A stretch of 64,000 bases of DNA from Bradyrhizobium lablabi (GTDB taxonomy: Bacteria; Pseudomonadota; Alphaproteobacteria; Rhizobiales; Xanthobacteraceae), in assembly GCF_900141755.1 (NCBI RefSeq), contig NZ_LT670844.1:1736001-1800000 (forward strand), given 5' to 3'. Below the pieces are notes generated by a model, which did no database searches, was not told the DNA's origin, and saw nothing but the letters and a program-made list of their open reading frames with translations. The position numbers and the translations under genes were made by a program. How positions within the stretch are numbered: position 1 is the first letter of the stretch; every line of letters starts with the position of its first letter. This document shows, piece after piece, positions 53,280 through 62,353 of the stretch.

Positions 53280-55816
53280 TGGCAGCGTCTCCGATCGAAA
53301 AATATCGGCCGCTATGGTTGGCAGGCCTCGCTTTGGCCGCGCTGCCGTTCGCGTTGCCGCTGCTCGGCCTCTCGCTCAACACCGGAACCATGGTTGTGGC
53401 GCTGGCGATTGCAGCCATGGGGCTCAATCTCTGCGTCGGCTACACCGGATTGGTATCGTTCGGCCACGGCGCCTGGTTCGGCATCGGCGCCTATGCCGCG
53501 GGGTTGATCCAGCTGCACTGGTTCGGCGGCGAGATCTGGCTGCCATTGCTGCTGTCGATGCTCGTCGTCGCCGTGATGTCGGCGGCTGCCGGCGTCATCA
53601 TCCTGCGCCGCCGCGGCGTCTACTTCTCGCTGCTGACATTGGCGCTCGCCGCCCTCACCTACACCATCGCGTTCCGCTGGAGCGAGGTGACCGGCGGCGA
53701 AGATGGCCTCGGCGGCCTGAAGCGCGGCAGCATCGGGCCGTTTAGTCTCGACAATGCGCTCGCCTATTACATCATCGTCGCGCTGATCGGGTTGGGCGTG
53801 CTTTATGCGCTCATTCGCCTGGTGCGCTCGCCGTTCGGCCATGTGCTGGTGGCGATCCGCGAAAACCAGTTGCGGGCCACCTTCCAGGGCTATCCGGTCG
53901 AGCGCTACAAGCTCGGCGTGTTCGTGATCTCGGCTGTCGTGACCGGGCTCGCCGGCGCGCTACTGGCGTTTCAAACCTATCTGGTTTCGGCCGAAGCGGT
54001 GTCGGTGCCGTTCTCCGGCGAGATGCTGGCGATGGTGGTGATCGGCGGCATGCGCAGCATGCTTGGGCCGGCGCTCGGCGCGCTGTTCTTCATCCTGTTC
54101 CGCGAATTGTTTTCGATCTGGACGCCGAATTGGCTGCTGTGGTTCGGACTGACCTTCGTCGCCTTCGTGCTCTATTCGCCGGGCGGCCTGGTCGGCATCT
54201 GGGGCACAATAAGCCGACGCTGGTGGCCGGCGCCGGAAGAATCCGCCGCCATGAGCCGACGCAAGATCTACGACGGCCTGCCGCTGCCCGGTTTCCTTGC
54301 ACCCGAAGGCCTCAAAGGGACGGTGTTGCAAGTCGAAGGCATCTCAAAGAATTTCGGCGGCATCCGCGCGGTCAGCAATGCGAGCCTGGAAATCGGCGCC
54401 GGCGAAATCCATGCTTTGATCGGGCCGAACGGCGCCGGAAAAACCACGCTGTTCAACCTGATATCGGGCCTGCATCCGGCCGATGGCGGAACGGTTCGCC
54501 TCAATGGCAGGGAAATTCAGGGCGTGCCGTCCGAACTGATCTGCCACCGCGGGCTCACGCGCTCGTTTCAAATCACCAATCTGTTCCGCGGCCTGTCGAT
54601 CTACGAGAATTTACGCTTGTCGTTGCAGGCGCAAAGTAGCGGGCGATTCAACATCTGGCGCGATATCGACAGCTATCCGGAGGTGCACGCGCAAACCGCG
54701 GAACTGCTGAAATTCCTCGGCCTCGAAGGCATTGAGGCGATCGAAGGCGGCGAGCTCTCCTATGGTGGACAGCGGCTGGTGGATTTGGGCATTGCGCTCG
54801 GCTCCAAGCCACAGGTGCTGCTGCTGGACGAGCCGCTGGCGGGCCTTGCCGCGGCCGAGCGCGAACGGGTGTCGAACCTGATCAAGAACGTCGCCGTGAA
54901 CATCCCGATCCTGATCGTCGAGCACGACATCGATCGTGTGCTTGGTTTCTCGCAAAACGTCACCGTGATGAACCAGGGCGAAGTGCTGATGACGGGTTGT
55001 CCGAGTGCCGTGCGCGCAGATCTCCGCGTGCAGGCGATCTACACCGGCACCGGCATTCCCGAAGTCGAGCACAGCCGCAGCGATGAGGCCAGGCGCGACG
55101 CCGCCCCAATCCTGCGATTTGAGGCCGTCAACACCTTCTATGGCAAGAGCCATATCCTGCATGACGCGACGCTGGATGTACGCGAAGGCGAGATCGTCGC
55201 ATTGCTGGGACGCAACGGCGCCGGCAAGTCCACGCTATTGAAGACACTAGCCGGGTTGGTCCCGCTGGCATCCGGCACGATCGAATATCAGGGAGGCGAT
55301 ATCTCGCGTTTGCCGGCGCCGGATATCGCGCGGTTGGGGATCGGCTACGTGCCGCAGGGGCGCGGCCTGTTCGCGGGCATGACGGTGCGGGAAAATCTCT
55401 CGCTCGGGCGGCTCGCGCGCAAGACCGACGGCAAGAACGGCGTGGTGTGGAGCGAGGAACTAATTCTGGAATATTTTCCGCGCCTGAGAGAGCGCATGGA
55501 TGTCGCGGCGGATTATCTCTCCGGCGGCGAGCAGCAGATGGTGGCGGTAGCGCGCGCCATGTCGGGTAACGTAAAATTGCTGCTTCTGGACGAGCCGTTC
55601 GAGGGCCTGGCGCCGGCCGTGATCCTGGAACTGTTCAAGGTGTTCGATCTGTTGCGCCGGCATACTTCCATCGTGATCGTCGAGCACAATCTCGATCTGG
55701 TGCTGGCGCTGGCCGACCGCGTATTTGCGCTTGAGCGCGGCGCGGTGTTTTACCAGGGCCCCGCGGCGCCGCTGTTGACTGACCTCGAATATCGCAAAAA
55801 GATCCTGTGGCTGTGA
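53276..55816 (+). CDS. fused ABC transporter permease and two ATPases (LivM-LivG-LivF)
   Basis: 846 residues from ATG 53276. Residues about 1-320 are a LivM-type permease (MGLNLCVGYTGLVSFGHGAW). The first ATPase (about 345-595) has Walker A GPNGAGKTT near 383-391, signature LSYGGQ near 494 and LLLDEPLAG. The second ATPase (about 615-846) has Walker A GRNGAGKST near 644, signature LSGGEQQ near 747 and LLLDEPFEGLAP. All three parts are normally separate genes; here one frame without stops joins them. A 53-codon upstream extension inside LivH is rejected. Confidence 0.92.
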   Translation: MMAASPIEKYRPLWLAGLALAALPFALPLLGLSLNTGTMVVALAIAAMGLNLCVGYTGLVSFGHGAWFGIGAYAAGLIQLHWFGGEIWLPLLLSMLVVAVMSAAAGVIILRRRGVYFSLLTLALAALTYTIAFRWSEVTGGEDGLGGLKRGSIGPFSLDNALAYYIIVALIGLGVLYALIRLVRSPFGHVLVAIRENQLRATFQGYPVERYKLGVFVISAVVTGLAGALLAFQTYLVSAEAVSVPFSGEMLAMVVIGGMRSMLGPALGALFFILFRELFSIWTPNWLLWFGLTFVAFVLYSPGGLVGIWGTISRRWWPAPEESAAMSRRKIYDGLPLPGFLAPEGLKGTVLQVEGISKNFGGIRAVSNASLEIGAGEIHALIGPNGAGKTTLFNLISGLHPADGGTVRLNGREIQGVPSELICHRGLTRSFQITNLFRGLSIYENLRLSLQAQSSGRFNIWRDIDSYPEVHAQTAELLKFLGLEGIEAIEGGELSYGGQRLVDLGIALGSKPQVLLLDEPLAGLAAAERERVSNLIKNVAVNIPILIVEHDIDRVLGFSQNVTVMNQGEVLMTGCPSAVRADLRVQAIYTGTGIPEVEHSRSDEARRDAAPILRFEAVNTFYGKSHILHDATLDVREGEIVALLGRNGAGKSTLLKTLAGLVPLASGTIEYQGGDISRLPAPDIARLGIGYVPQGRGLFAGMTVRENLSLGRLARKTDGKNGVVWSEELILEYFPRLRERMDVAADYLSGGEQQMVAVARAMSGNVKLLLLDEPFEGLAPAVILELFKVFDLLRRHTSIVIVEHNLDLVLALADRVFALERGAVFYQGPAAPLLTDLEYRKKILWL

Positions 55817-55834
55817 TCCCTTAAGGAGGCGACC

Positions 55835-56794
55835 ATGCGATACTTGGTTGCGGCTTTGGTAGCCGGCTCAGCGGTCCTGGCCGCCGGCCACGCCAAGGCG
55901 GCGGAGGAGAAGATGACCATCGCGGTCTTCACCAAGAACCTGACCAATCCGGCCTATGAGGCGTTCCGTATCGCCGCCGATCAGGTCGCGCATGCGGCCG
56001 GCGCGCGGGTCGTCCATTATGTCCCGAAGCAGCCGGATAACGTCGACGAGCAGAAGGCCATGGTCGAGCAGGCGCTGAAGGACCGGCCTGACGCCGTCGT
56101 GTTCATTCCCGTCGATGACGTTGCGATGATCGATTCAGTGAAAAAGCTCAACGAAGCAAAAATCCCGATCGTGCTCGCCTCCAATCCGCTGCCCGGCAGC
56201 TTCGTGACTTTCGTCGGCGCCGACGATTTCGAGATCGGATACCGTGAAGCGCGCTATTTGTTCGAGCATCTCGGCGGCAAGGGCAAGATCGTCGTCATCG
56301 AGGGCACCCCGGCGGCGCCAACCAACCGCGAGCGGGTGCGCGGCTATAAACGCGCTTTCGCCGAATATCCTGATATCGAGGTGCTGGAATCCGGCGTCGG
56401 CAACTACCAGCAGCCCGACGCCAAACGCGTGATGGAAAAATTCCTCGCCGGGCACACGCAGATCGATGCTGTATTGTCGGCCAATGACGGCATGGCGCTC
56501 GGCGCGCTGGAGGCGCTGAAGGAGGCAAACCGGACTTCGATCGTGATCGGCATCAACGGCATCCTGCCGGCCGTAAAACTGATCGAAACCGGCGCAATCC
56601 TGGCTTCAGCCGATTTCAACATGTTCAAGATCGGCTGCGCCGCGACCCGCGCGGCGCTGCGCCATCTCAAGGGCGAGCCGCTGCCCGAAAAAATCATGTT
56701 GCCGGCCGAGATCATTGACAAGACCAATTACAAGGCATGGCTGGTCCCGGTCGATCAGCGGTCCTGCCCGAAATGGAACGAGATCGTCAAGTGA
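55835..56794 (+). CDS. ribose/sugar-type periplasmic binding protein
   Basis: 319 residues with AAGGAGG before the ATG. A signal peptide (MRYLVAALVAGSAVLAAGHAKAA) precedes a PBP1 fold: MTIAVFTKNLTNPAYEAFRI, DAVVFIPVDDVAMIDSVKKL, VVIEGTPAAPTNRERVRGY, AVLSANDGMALGALEAL. This class normally pairs with RbsC-type permeases, not with Liv-type ones. It follows the fused transporter by 18 bases, so either it serves another importer or it feeds a related ligand to this one. Confidence 0.87.
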   Translation: MRYLVAALVAGSAVLAAGHAKAAEEKMTIAVFTKNLTNPAYEAFRIAADQVAHAAGARVVHYVPKQPDNVDEQKAMVEQALKDRPDAVVFIPVDDVAMIDSVKKLNEAKIPIVLASNPLPGSFVTFVGADDFEIGYREARYLFEHLGGKGKIVVIEGTPAAPTNRERVRGYKRAFAEYPDIEVLESGVGNYQQPDAKRVMEKFLAGHTQIDAVLSANDGMALGALEALKEANRTSIVIGINGILPAVKLIETGAILASADFNMFKIGCAATRAALRHLKGEPLPEKIMLPAEIIDKTNYKAWLVPVDQRSCPKWNEIVK

Positions 56795-56929
56795 CGGAAA
56801 ACCTCGCCACGGCCTGCTCGTTTTAAGGATTATTCGGTTGCGAATAACAGCAGCCTCGTTGGATAGTGCTGCGGACGATCAACGCCGGTCCATGGCCTGG
56901 TGAAATCGCCGAGCTTGCGAGGGAACAAA

Positions 56930-58072
56930 ATGACAAAACTCTCCGTCGCCATTGTGGGAGCGGGCATGGGCGGGCTTGCGACCGCGGCCGCGCTGCACCG
57001 GGCCGGCATTGCCGTCAACGTTTACGAACAGGCCTCGAAATTCACCCGGCTCGGCGCCGGCATCCAGATCGGCTGCAATGCGATGAAAGTCTTGCGTGGT
57101 CTCGGCCTCGAGCCGGTGATGCGCGCGAGCGCGTTTTATCCGCGCTCCTGGAACAACCGGGAATACGACAGCGGCGAAGTCCGCTTCGACATGATTTTCG
57201 GCGAGACGGCGGAAGGACGATATGGCGCGCCCTATCTGCTCGGCCATCGCGGCGACCTTCATTCCGCGCTTTTAAGCGCCGTGCCGGAACAAGCCATTCA
57301 TCTCGACCACCGTATGGTCGGTATCGAGCAGCACGCGGACCGTGGCGTGACGTTAACATTTGCGAACGGAAACTCGGCCGAGGCCGACGCGGTGGTGGCG
57401 TCCGACGGGGTTCATTCATTCGTCAGCGACCAATTGTTCGGCAAGGACGAAGCAAACTTCACCGGCCGGATTGCCTATCGCACGGTGTTTCCGGCAGCGC
57501 TGCTGAACGGTTATCAAATCGGCGATTGCACCAAATGGTGGGGCCCGGATCGTCATATCGTGATCTATTACGTCAAGCCGGATCGCAGCGAGGTCTACTT
57601 CGTTACCAGCCAGCCCGAACCGAATTTTACGGTCGAGTCATGGTCGGCGCTGGGAGACGTCAATGAGGTGCGCAAGGACTTCGCCGATTTCCACCCCGAG
57701 GTTCGCCACGTTCTGGGCGCCTGCCCGTCGGTTCACAAATGGGCACTGCTCGATCGCGATCCCCAGTCGCGTTGGAGCCAGGGCAATATCACCCTGTTGG
57801 GCGACGCCTGCCATCCGATGACACCCTATATGGCGCAAGGTGCGGCGATGGCGATCGAAGATGCCGCCGTGCTGTCGCGCTGCCTGAAGGGTGTCGGTCG
57901 TGACGGCGTCGAGACCGCGTTCCGCCGCTTCGAGGCAACCCGCAAGCCCCGCACCACGCGCGTTCAATTGAGCTCGCGCACCAATACCTGGCTCAAAACC
58001 CGGACCGATCCCGACTGGGTCTATGGTTACGACGCCTGGAATGAACCGCTTGCCGAACTTGAAGCGGCGTAG
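56930..58072 (+). CDS. FAD-dependent aromatic monooxygenase, NicC/salicylate-hydroxylase type
   Basis: 380 residues from ATG 56930 (GAGGGAAC upstream). FAD motifs: VAIVGAGMGGLATAAALHRAG at 7-27, VVASDGVHSFVSDQLFG near 157 and ITLLGDACHPMTPYMAQGAA near 285. The stretch KFTRLGAGIQIGCNAMKVLR and the HRGDLH block resemble 6-hydroxynicotinate 3-monooxygenase (NicC) of Pseudomonas. It hydroxylates, possibly with decarboxylation, an aromatic or pyridine carboxylate using NAD(P)H and oxygen. NicX, NicD, NicE and NicF are not in the window, so the substrate is open. Confidence 0.85.
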   Translation: MTKLSVAIVGAGMGGLATAAALHRAGIAVNVYEQASKFTRLGAGIQIGCNAMKVLRGLGLEPVMRASAFYPRSWNNREYDSGEVRFDMIFGETAEGRYGAPYLLGHRGDLHSALLSAVPEQAIHLDHRMVGIEQHADRGVTLTFANGNSAEADAVVASDGVHSFVSDQLFGKDEANFTGRIAYRTVFPAALLNGYQIGDCTKWWGPDRHIVIYYVKPDRSEVYFVTSQPEPNFTVESWSALGDVNEVRKDFADFHPEVRHVLGACPSVHKWALLDRDPQSRWSQGNITLLGDACHPMTPYMAQGAAMAIEDAAVLSRCLKGVGRDGVETAFRRFEATRKPRTTRVQLSSRTNTWLKTRTDPDWVYGYDAWNEPLAELEAA

Positions 58073-58111
58073 TCTAGAAGCGGGGCAATCTCGGCGAAAG
58101 ATTCGGGAGGA

Positions 58112-59089
58112 ATGATGCGCAAAGCCCTTATCGCGCTTGCTGCCGCTGCGTCGTTGATGCTGGCCGGCGCCGCCCACGCCGAGGACTGGCCGACGCGGCC
58201 GCTCACCATGATCAACCCGTTCGCGGCCGGCGGACCAAACGACGTCGTGGCGCGGCTGTTCGCGCAGCGCATGGGCGAAATCCTGGGCCAATCGATCGTG
58301 ATTGAAAATATCGGCGGCGCCGGCGGCATGAGCGGCGCCGATCGGGTCGCGAAAGCGCCGCCCGACGGTTACACTTTCCTGCAGGGCACCGTCGGCACCC
58401 AGGCGCAGAACCAGACGCTGTTCAAGACTCCCGCCTATAATTCCCTGACGGATTTTGCGCCGGTGGCGCTCGTGGTCGAAGCGCCGCTGGTACTGATCGC
58501 GCGCAAGGATCTCCCGGTCAACGACATGAAGGAATTCGTCGCCTACGCCAAGGCCAACAAGGAAAAGATGCAATACGGTTCCGCCGGCACTGGGTCTGCG
58601 ATCCATCTCGGCTGCGCGCTGGTGAATATGGTCGCCGGGCTTGACGTCGTCCACGTTCCCTACCGCGGCGCCAATCCGGCGATGCAGGATCTGATGAGCG
58701 GCCGGGTCGATTATCTCTGCGATATCATCACGACCGCAAAACCGCAGATCGACGCCGGCACGGTGAAGGCGATCGCCATCCTGACCAAGGCGCGATCGCC
58801 GGTGCTGCCCAACGTCCCCACCGCGATCGAGCAGGGCTTTGATGTCGACGCCTATACCTGGAATGCGTTTTTCCTGCCGAAGGGAACGCCCGAGGCGATC
58901 GTCCGCAAACTCAACCAGGCAACGGTTGAGGCCATGAAAACGCCGGCGCTGCGGCAAAAGCTCGAAGCCGCCGGCCTGATCCTGGTTTCCGAGGATCGCA
59001 CCACGCCGGAATATCTGGCAAAGTTCGTGCAGAGCGAAATCGCAAAATGGGTGGTGCCGATCAAGGCCGGCGGCATCAGCGTCGAGTGA
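58112..59089 (+). CDS. Bug/TctC-family periplasmic solute-binding protein
   Basis: 325 residues; ATG 58112 or ATG 58115 follow a GGGAGGA site. The signal peptide ends AGAAHAED. Bug landmarks are WPTRPLTMINPFAAGGPNDVVARLF, GQSIVIENIGGAGGMSGADR, KAPPDGYTFLQGT and VPYRGANPAMQDLMSGRVDY. It is 39 bases after the monooxygenase stop, so the pair is likely cotranscribed and the ligand may be the monooxygenase substrate or a precursor. No cognate membrane components are visible. Confidence 0.88.
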   Translation: MMRKALIALAAAASLMLAGAAHAEDWPTRPLTMINPFAAGGPNDVVARLFAQRMGEILGQSIVIENIGGAGGMSGADRVAKAPPDGYTFLQGTVGTQAQNQTLFKTPAYNSLTDFAPVALVVEAPLVLIARKDLPVNDMKEFVAYAKANKEKMQYGSAGTGSAIHLGCALVNMVAGLDVVHVPYRGANPAMQDLMSGRVDYLCDIITTAKPQIDAGTVKAIAILTKARSPVLPNVPTAIEQGFDVDAYTWNAFFLPKGTPEAIVRKLNQATVEAMKTPALRQKLEAAGLILVSEDRTTPEYLAKFVQSEIAKWVVPIKAGGISVE

Positions 59090-59118
59090 CGAAGGTGCCG
59101 GGACCGACTCGCGGCGAT

Positions 59119-59213
59119 CCTTCGAGACGCCGCGCAAGCGCGCGGCTCCTCAGGATGAGGTCCTTTAGACCCTCATGGTGAGGAGCGCGGCAGCGCCGCG
59201 CGTCTCGAACCAT
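59119..59213. repeat. GC-rich inverted repeat (Bradyrhizobium-type intergenic element)
   Basis: Two arms of about 40 bases, one from TTCGAGACGCCGCGC to CCTCAGGATGAGG and the other from CCTCATGGTGAGGAGC to GCGCGTCTCGAA, pair around a 9-base centre. It lies between two convergent genes and shares the words CCTTCGAG and CTCAGGATGA with the element at 44060-44190. Confidence 0.8.
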
Positions 59214-59221
59214 GAAGGCCC

Positions 59222-60259
59222 CTACGGCGCGGCACCCTGCCGCGCCGCGGGTTTGCGTTCGATCGGATGGATGTCGATGGCCCGCAGCCGGCCGATCCGC
59301 AACACATCCATCTCGAGCGTGCGGTCGATGCGGTCGCGATCGAGCGCGCGGATCAAATCATCGACGCCGTTGACCTCGACGCCGTCGAGCCTGATCACGA
59401 CGTCGCCCGGCAATAGCCCGGCCCGCGCCGCCGGGCTGTCCGGCTCGATTTGCGCGAGCAGCGCGCCCATCTTGTTTTCGACGCCGGCGACCACTGCGTG
59501 CCGTCGCGGGATCGGCGCGGTCTGGCCGGACACGCCGATATAGGCGCGCCGGACATAGCCGTGGCGGATGATCTCGGACAGCACGAACTGCGCGGTGTTG
59601 CTGGCGACCGCAAAGCAAATGCCCTGCGCGCCAGAAATGATCGCGGTGTTGATGCCGATCACTTCCGCCGAAGACGACACCAGCGGCCCGCCGGAATTGC
59701 CGGGATTGAGTGCCGCATCGGTCTGGATCACGTCCTCGATGGTCCGCCCGCTCACCGAGCGGATCGAGCGGCCGAGCGCCGACACCACGCCCGCGGTCAC
59801 CGTCGATTCGAAGCCGAGCGGATTGCCGATCGCGACCACGAGCTGGCCGCGGCGCAAGGTTTTTGAATTGCCGAGCGAGGCATAGCGCAAATCCCGCACG
59901 CCGTCTGCGCGCAGCAGCGCCAGATCGGTGTCGGGATCGACGCCGAGCACGCGCGCATCGGTGACGACGCCCTCGATGTCGCGCAGCCTGATCTGTTTTG
60001 ATGATCCGACCACATGGCTGTTGGTCAGCACCAATCCATCAGGCGAGATGACTATTCCGGATCCCATGCCGCCCCGCCCGCGCGCGCCCGGCGCTGTCGA
60101 GCCGGTCTCAACGCGGACCACCGCGGGCCCGACGCGTTCGGTCACGCCGATCACGGCATTGGAATAAGCGTCGAGCAGGGCCTGGTCGGCGGCGGCGGTT
60201 TGTGTGGTGACTTGCGATGAGGGTCCCTCATCGAAGGTATCCTTGGTAAAATCCAACAT
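59222..60259 (-). CDS. HtrA/Deg-type serine protease without signal peptide
   Basis: 345 residues. Trypsin-like triad: His in LTNSHVVG, Asp in DPDTDLALLR, Ser in ALNPGNSGGPLVSS. One PDZ domain follows (about 255-330; AARAGLLPGDVVIRLDGVEV). The N-terminus (MLDFTKDTFDEGPSSQVTTQ) is polar with no signal peptide or anchor, unlike DegP or DegS, so it appears cytoplasmic or exported by an unusual route. Convergent with the Bug gene across a palindromic element. Confidence 0.88.
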   Translation of the reverse strand: MLDFTKDTFDEGPSSQVTTQTAAADQALLDAYSNAVIGVTERVGPAVVRVETGSTAPGARGRGGMGSGIVISPDGLVLTNSHVVGSSKQIRLRDIEGVVTDARVLGVDPDTDLALLRADGVRDLRYASLGNSKTLRRGQLVVAIGNPLGFESTVTAGVVSALGRSIRSVSGRTIEDVIQTDAALNPGNSGGPLVSSSAEVIGINTAIISGAQGICFAVASNTAQFVLSEIIRHGYVRRAYIGVSGQTAPIPRRHAVVAGVENKMGALLAQIEPDSPAARAGLLPGDVVIRLDGVEVNGVDDLIRALDRDRIDRTLEMDVLRIGRLRAIDIHPIERKPAARQGAAP

Positions 60260-60400
60260 GGCGAATTCCTCGGGTTAATCAAATGGTGGCCCTGTCACGG
60301 CTTCGCAAGTCCCAGAAAATGAGCGCTGCCGAGCCTTGACTGCTGCTTGAAAGAGCACTTCAAAAGCGTTGCCGTGTCGCCGACCAAGCCGGAGTTCGTC

Positions 60401-61240
60401 ATGCGCCGCGTCCTGCTCGCTTTCCTTCTGTTTCTCCCGTTCCAGGCCGCCAATAGCGAACCGCTGTGGCAAACCCTTCCGCCGACGCCCACTCCCGTGC
60501 CCGGAGAGCATAGCGGCCATGCCAAGGTCAACGGCATCAGCCTCTACTACGCCACCATCGGGCATGGTTCGCCCGTCGTCCTTCTGCACGGCGGCCTCTC
60601 GAACTCCGAATATTGGGGCAACCAGGTCAGGGCACTCGCGCCGCACCACACCGTCATCGTCGTGGATAGCCGCGGCCATGGCCGGAGCACGCGCGACGCC
60701 CGTCCCTACGGCTACGACCTGATGGCTGATGATGTGATCGCGCTGCTAGACACATTGCACATCGCCAAGGCCGATGTGGTCGGCTGGAGCGACGGCGCCA
60801 TCCTGGGACTTGATCTCGCCATCCGTCATCCCGACCGGGTCGGCAAGGTATTTGCTTTCGCCGCCAATACCGTCACCTCAGGCGTCCAGGAGGGCGTGGA
60901 GAAGAACCCAACCTTTGCCCGCTTTATCGAACGTGCGGGACATGAATACGAGAAACTGTCGGCAACGCCGAAAGAGTATGACGCTTTTGTCGCGCAGATC
61001 ACCAAGATGTGGGAGACCGAACCGAACTGGACGGATGCTCAACTGCAATCAATCCGCTCATCGGTGCTGGTGGTGGACGGCGACCACGACGAAGCCATCA
61101 AACGCGCGCACACCGAATATATCGCCGCCGCCATCCCCGGCGCCGGCCTGTTGATCCTGCCCAACACCAGCCATTTTGCCTTTTTGCAGGACCCCGCGCT
61201 TTTCAACGCGGCGCTGCTGCATTTTCTGGGCGATCGCTGA
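60401..61240 (+). CDS. secreted alpha/beta hydrolase
   Basis: 279 residues from ATG 60401 with GGAG upstream; an 18-codon longer frame is rejected. The signal peptide is MRRVLLAFLLFLPFQAANSE. Hydrolase blocks: VVLLHGGLSNSEYW, nucleophile in VGWSDGAILGL, acid in VVDGDHDEAI, His in NTSHFAFLQ. It works in the periplasm or outside; the substrate class (ester or lactone) is not readable. Divergent from the HtrA-like gene. Confidence 0.85.
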   Translation: MRRVLLAFLLFLPFQAANSEPLWQTLPPTPTPVPGEHSGHAKVNGISLYYATIGHGSPVVLLHGGLSNSEYWGNQVRALAPHHTVIVVDSRGHGRSTRDARPYGYDLMADDVIALLDTLHIAKADVVGWSDGAILGLDLAIRHPDRVGKVFAFAANTVTSGVQEGVEKNPTFARFIERAGHEYEKLSATPKEYDAFVAQITKMWETEPNWTDAQLQSIRSSVLVVDGDHDEAIKRAHTEYIAAAIPGAGLLILPNTSHFAFLQDPALFNAALLHFLGDR

Positions 61241-61261
61241 CGAGTCGAAATGCTCGGGCCC

Positions 61262-61360
61262 GATTCGGTAGGGCTGGTTAGCGAAGCGTAACCCGCCGCT
61301 TCTGTGGTCGTGGCGGAAAAATGGCGGATTACGCTGACGCTAATCCGCCCTACGGGCTAC
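61262..61360. repeat. palindromic intergenic element (GTTAGCG/CGCTAA type)
   Basis: The element starts GGTAGGGCTGGTTAGCGAAG and ends near ACGCTAATCCGCCCTACGG, with CGTAACCCGCC and GGCGGATTACG as inner arms. This is a widespread Bradyrhizobium-type intergenic palindrome. It overlaps the last codons of the minus-strand PfkB gene, which may have gained its stop codon from the element. Confidence 0.82.
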
Positions 61361-62327
61361 CGTTCGGCTTAGGCGAATTCGGCAAGAGCCGGGACAATTC
61401 CGCGCCGACGTCGGACAGCTGCGGCGGATCGGCGCCGGCGCGACCGCAGGTGATGGCCGCGCAGCTTGCGGCAAACGACAGCGCGCGAAAAAGCTCGTCG
61501 GAATTCATCCGCGCCAGCGTATCCTTGCCGATCCGTCCGATCGCCCGCAAGGCGAACAGCAATGCGGCCTGAAAGCTGTCACCGGCGCCGATGGTATCAA
61601 CGACCGCTACCGTCGGCGCCTCGACCTCAACTGCGCCCGCCTCGCAATGCCAGGCCTGCGCGCCCTTGATGCCGCGGGTGACGACGACCAGACTTGTACC
61701 CGCTGCGACCATCGACTGCGCCCTTGGCGCACAGTCGCTGGCGCCATAGAGATATTCGAAGTCTACATCCGACATCCGAACGATGTCGGCCCTAGCGGCA
61801 AAGCCATTCATCTGATCGACATAGCGCGCCTTGTCGCGAACCAGATTGGGCCGGCAATTCGGATCGAAGGAGATCGTGACCGATCCACCGGCATCCTCGA
61901 TCATGGCGAGCGCCTCGGCCGCGCCCTTGTCGTTGGTGAGCGTCGTCGATCCGACATGGATAGCTTCGATTTCGTCGAAGGGGATGGTGCCGCGCCGATA
62001 GGCCCAGTTTCGCGACGCCGTCGCCTCATCATAAAAGGCGTATTGCGGTTCACCGCCGACGCTGCGCACAAACGCCAGCGTCGTCTGGTGATCGCTGCGT
62101 GTGGCGTAGCGCAGATCCACCTGCGAGGCGGAGGCATGGTCGGCTATCATGCGCCCGAACATGTCGGCCGAGATGCCGCCGACAAATCCCGCCCGCGCGC
62201 CGAGACGCGCCATGCCGACGGCAATGTTGAGGCAGGAACCTCCGACCACCGGCACGACGGCGTCGCGCCCGTCCATGGCTTTGACCGGCAGGAAGTCGAC
62301 CAGGGCATCTCCAGAGCTTAGCAGCAT
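61350..62327 (-). CDS. PfkB-family carbohydrate kinase
   Basis: 325 residues from ATG 62327; a much longer frame inside the upstream gene is rejected. It starts LLSSGDALVDFLPV, with sugar-binding VVGGSCLNIAVGMARLGARA near 30-50, ISFDPNCRPNLV in the centre and the catalytic VVDTIGAGDSFQAALLFAL near 245 (GAGD base). It phosphorylates a ketose such as fructose. It begins 26 bases after the FGGY kinase stop; the two form the end of a sugar or polyol operon. Its stop lies inside a palindromic repeat. Confidence 0.88.
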   Translation of the reverse strand: MLLSSGDALVDFLPVKAMDGRDAVVPVVGGSCLNIAVGMARLGARAGFVGGISADMFGRMIADHASASQVDLRYATRSDHQTTLAFVRSVGGEPQYAFYDEATASRNWAYRRGTIPFDEIEAIHVGSTTLTNDKGAAEALAMIEDAGGSVTISFDPNCRPNLVRDKARYVDQMNGFAARADIVRMSDVDFEYLYGASDCAPRAQSMVAAGTSLVVVTRGIKGAQAWHCEAGAVEVEAPTVAVVDTIGAGDSFQAALLFALRAIGRIGKDTLARMNSDELFRALSFAASCAAITCGRAGADPPQLSDVGAELSRLLPNSPKPNGSP

Positions 62328-62353
62328 GGTCTTGCAATCTTCCGCAATCAGCC

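Noticed and set aside
57638..59137. 499-codon minus-strand open frame opposite the monooxygenase and Bug genes
   Set aside because: It is antisense to two well-recognised genes and has Arg/His/Gly-rich composition without any motif or ribosome site.
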